Origin: Ancylobacter oerskovii
GTDB taxonomy: Bacteria > Pseudomonadota > Alphaproteobacteria > Rhizobiales > Xanthobacteraceae
Length of the DNA stretch: 64,000 bases
Direction of reading: 5' to 3'
Assembly: GCF_018390555.1 (NCBI RefSeq)
Contig: NZ_JAHBGB010000019.1
Location: 1 to 64,000 of the forward strand
Shown: piece by piece, positions 62,044 through 64,000 of the stretch
Layout of the letters: each line of letters starts with the position of its first letter
Numbering within the stretch: the stretch's first letter is position 1
Made by a program: the position numbers and the translations under genes
The notes under the pieces: generated by a model
Database searches by the model: none
Told to the model about the DNA's origin: nothing
The model's input: only the letters and a program-made list of their open reading frames with translations

Positions 62044-63818
62044 TTGCTCGAATATCCCGGCACGATCAGCGCATCGATGACATAGCGGCCACCGGCTGCC
62101 ACTACCGCCGCGCCCTTTTCCAGCTCGGCGCGGAGCTCGGCGACGCTGGAGACCGGGGCGCCGCCGGAAAAACCCTGCGCCCGCGCCAGCGCGATGATGT
62201 CCGGCGGCGGGTCGTCGAGCCGCTGGCCGATCCACTTGTTCTCCACCGGCCGGCCGCGCTCGCGCGCCATCCGCTCCTGATGCACCTCGTCGTTGAAGTA
62301 GGAGCGGTTGTTGGAGACCACCAGCATCATCGGCACTTCGCCGCGCGAGGCGGTCCACAGCGCGTTGACGCCCATCAGATAGTCGCCGTCGCCGATGACG
62401 CCGACCGTCATCCGGCCGCTGTCGCGCAGGGCGATGGCGGCGCCGATGGTGTGACCCGGCCCGGTGCCGACCGCGCCGCCGCCATCCTTGCCGAGGAAGT
62501 CGAGCGGCGTGCGGAAGCGCGACGCCTGCCGCGGCCAGCCGAAGGCCAGCCGGGCGAAAGTCACCGGCCGCTCGCGACCGAAGGCGGCGAGCGTGTAGGC
62601 GAGCTGCTCGGAATTGAACGGCGCCGCCTCGTCCGGCCCCTCCGGCGCGGCGAGCGTCCAGTGACGCTCGGCCGCCACCAGCGGCGATGCCGGGGGCCAG
62701 TCCTTCTCGACGTCGAGCCGTTCCAGCAGCTGCGCGACGAAGCGGTCGGGGTCGGCGAGCACGCGCAGATCCACGGCCGGCAGCGCCTGATGGTCCATGC
62801 TCCAGCCATTATGGACATAGCTGTCGAGCGAGCAGTGGACGATGGTGGCGGCGACCGGTTCCTGTGTCTGCGAGGCGCCGGAGCGGGCGGCGAGGAAGCC
62901 GGCGAGATCGTGCCAGTCGAAGCTGACGATCAGGTCGGCGGCGGCCAGCACCTCCGCCTCGGCGTCGGTCGGGCGCTCGCCCACCGGCGCGAGGGCATGC
63001 AGGCCATGCTCGGTGGGAAATACCGAGGCATTGTGCAGCGTGGTCAGCACCAGGGCGCCGAGGCGCTCGGCGAGCGCGACGCGCCGGTTCCAGTCATCCG
63101 CCGCGCGCGAGCCGCGCCCGAACAGCAGCACCGGCGCCCTTGCGGTACGCAGCAGCGTGACGATCCGCTCCATGTCCTCGCCGGCCGCCGCCGGCGGGCG
63201 TGGCGGGGCGTAGCGGCGTACGTCCGGCACCTTCACCTCGCGGTCTAGCCGGCTCTCCTGCATCTCGGCGTCGAGGCAGACATAGACCGGGCCGGTGGGC
63301 GCGGTGCGGGCGATCTGGTCGGCGCGCAGCACCGATTCCACCGCCGCCTCGGCCGAGGCCGGCTGGTCGTCCCATTTGGTGTAGTGGCGCACCAGCGCGC
63401 CCTGGTCGCGCGCGGTGTGGATCCAGTCGATCCACGGCCGGCGTTTATGCGCGTCGACCGGGCCGGTGGCGCCGAGGATCAGCATCGGCCGGCGGTCGCA
63501 CCAGGCGTTGAAGATCGACATGGTGGCGTGCATCAGCCCGACATTGGAATGCAGCGCCACCGCCATCGGCTCGTTGGCGACGCGCGAGAAGCCGTCGGCG
63601 ATGGCGACCGCGTGGCCCTCGTGCAGGCAGACGATCATCTCGGGGTCGTGGTTGCCGAGATGGTTGACCAGGCTGTCATGCAGGCCGCGGAAGCTCGCGC
63701 CGGGCACCAGCGCGATGTAGCGGTAGCCGAGCGCGCGCACGGTCTCAGCGACCACGTCGCTGCCCCAGAGCTCCTTCTGCGCCGTCAGCGTCTCGGTGGT
63801 TTTCATGGCGGTGTTCAT
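62040..63818 (-). CDS. Thiamine-pyrophosphate-dependent enzyme (acetolactate synthase-like superfamily)
   Basis: The 592-residue protein has three TPP-enzyme domains. The N-terminal pyrimidine-binding domain has MIVCLHEGHAVAIADGFSRV near 61-80, where the Glu activates the cofactor. The middle domain runs from about 210 to 370, and the C-terminal pyrophosphate domain has GVIGDGDYLMGVNALWTAS and SNNRSYFNDEV. The HEGHAVAIADG sequence is unlike biosynthetic IlvB and closer to benzoylformate-decarboxylase-like or aryl 2-keto-acid enzymes. It is coupled by ATGA to the dihydroxyphthalate-decarboxylase-like gene and is 17 bases after a TctA gene, so the three probably form a catabolic operon for a transported carboxylate. 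The reaction is not known. Confidence 0.8.
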   Translation of the reverse strand: MNTAMKTTETLTAQKELWGSDVVAETVRALGYRYIALVPGASFRGLHDSLVNHLGNHDPEMIVCLHEGHAVAIADGFSRVANEPMAVALHSNVGLMHATMSIFNAWCDRRPMLILGATGPVDAHKRRPWIDWIHTARDQGALVRHYTKWDDQPASAEAAVESVLRADQIARTAPTGPVYVCLDAEMQESRLDREVKVPDVRRYAPPRPPAAAGEDMERIVTLLRTARAPVLLFGRGSRAADDWNRRVALAERLGALVLTTLHNASVFPTEHGLHALAPVGERPTDAEAEVLAAADLIVSFDWHDLAGFLAARSGASQTQEPVAATIVHCSLDSYVHNGWSMDHQALPAVDLRVLADPDRFVAQLLERLDVEKDWPPASPLVAAERHWTLAAPEGPDEAAPFNSEQLAYTLAAFGRERPVTFARLAFGWPRQASRFRTPLDFLGKDGGGAVGTGPGHTIGAAIALRDSGRMTVGVIGDGDYLMGVNALWTASRGEVPMMLVVSNNRSYFNDEVHQERMARERGRPVENKWIGQRLDDPPPDIIALARAQGFSGGAPVSSVAELRAELEKGAAVVAAGGRYVIDALIVPGYSSK

Positions 63819-63835
63819 GGATCCGTTCCGGTCTG

Positions 63836-64000
63836 TCAGTCGACGAAGACCTCGTCGCGCCCGCGCCGGATGGACGGCAAAATGCCGACGGCGAGCATGA
63901 CGATGGCGAGCACGATGAAGAAGGCGGCGATCGGCCGCTCGACGAAGGTGAGGAAGCTGCCGCGCGAGATCATCAGCGCCTGCCGCAGGTTCTCCTCCAT
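63836..64000 (-). CDS. TctA-family tripartite tricarboxylate transporter permease, C-terminal part
   Basis: The last 54 codons are visible, and the 5' part is outside the window. The peptide reads through ENLRQALMISRGSFLTFVER and PIAAFFIVLAIVMLAVGILP and ends DEVFVD. This pattern of a short amphipathic LRQxLxISRG segment, a Pro-containing membrane helix and an Arg-rich end is the C-terminus of TctA-type large permeases. It precedes the TPP enzyme gene by 17 bases in the same direction. The TctB small subunit and TctC binding protein would be expected further upstream, beyond position 64000. Confidence 0.7.
   Translation of the reverse strand: MEENLRQALMISRGSFLTFVERPIAAFFIVLAIVMLAVGILPSIRRGRDEVFVD

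Overview
The window is GC-rich chromosomal DNA of an alphaproteobacterium, most likely a Hyphomicrobiales (Rhizobiales) member of Xanthobacteraceae/Ancylobacter type. The evidence is the codon bias, ATGA/GTGA-coupled operons, GTG starts, a DUF3141-phosphotransacetylase-FabI cluster, EryD-like SorC regulation of polyol genes, and two dispersed repeats typical of the order (44036-44146 and 60914-60980). The genus is an inference. No rRNA, tRNA, CRISPR array, insertion sequence or phage gene was recognised.

Layout. 1-715: no supportable gene, but a good leftward terminator. 716-3799: divergent gamma-glutamyltransferase-fold protein and Zn amidohydrolase (M20 carbamoylase/allantoate type). 3860-6106: leftward HlyD-type membrane fusion protein with a small membrane partner, plus a small hypothetical protein. 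6522-10531: DUF3141 protein with a PHA-synthase-like catalytic triad, a phosphate acyltransferase and a FabI enoyl-ACP reductase. 10571-25707: an iron-siderophore island. It holds a leftward siderophore-interacting reductase; a FecI/FecR/FecA-type signalling receptor operon with a complete ABC importer; a convergent AraC regulator; and a second TonB receptor with FhuD- and FhuB-like proteins but no ATPase.

25717-46527: a polyol/sugar catabolic island of two regulons. The first has an aldo-keto reductase and LacI repressor divergent from a RhaSTPQ/Lsr-like ABC importer, followed by dihydroxyacetone-kinase subunits DhaK and DhaL. Three TTTAGTRAA sites lie in the divergent promoter region. The second has an inositol-monophosphatase-family gene divergent from a long operon: MalE-type importer (binding protein, two permeases, UgpC-like ATPase), a 6-phospho-3-hexuloisomerase-like SIS protein, an EryC-like isomerase/epimerase, a SorC/EryD-like regulator, a sorbitol/xylitol-type dehydrogenase, ribitol 2-dehydrogenase and an FGGY pentulokinase. 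The most secure pathway is ribitol -> D-ribulose -> D-ribulose 5-phosphate; the tetrulose/triulose side through DhaKL is open. The 5' leader of this operon can form two mutually exclusive 9-bp helices.

46632-50700: pyruvate/indolepyruvate decarboxylase, a SAM methyltransferase in a more AT-rich patch, and an Rrf2 regulator facing a CxxC AhpD-like protein, with a shared 15-bp operator-like sequence. 50879-55300: leftward RND pump and adaptor without outer-membrane channel. 55512-56915: L-serine ammonia-lyase. 57100-60915: an OsmF-YehYXW-type osmoprotectant importer, in the same gene order as E. coli. 61054-64000: leftward TPP enzyme and a 4,5-dihydroxyphthalate-decarboxylase-like protein behind the C-terminus of a TctA permease, cut by the window edge.
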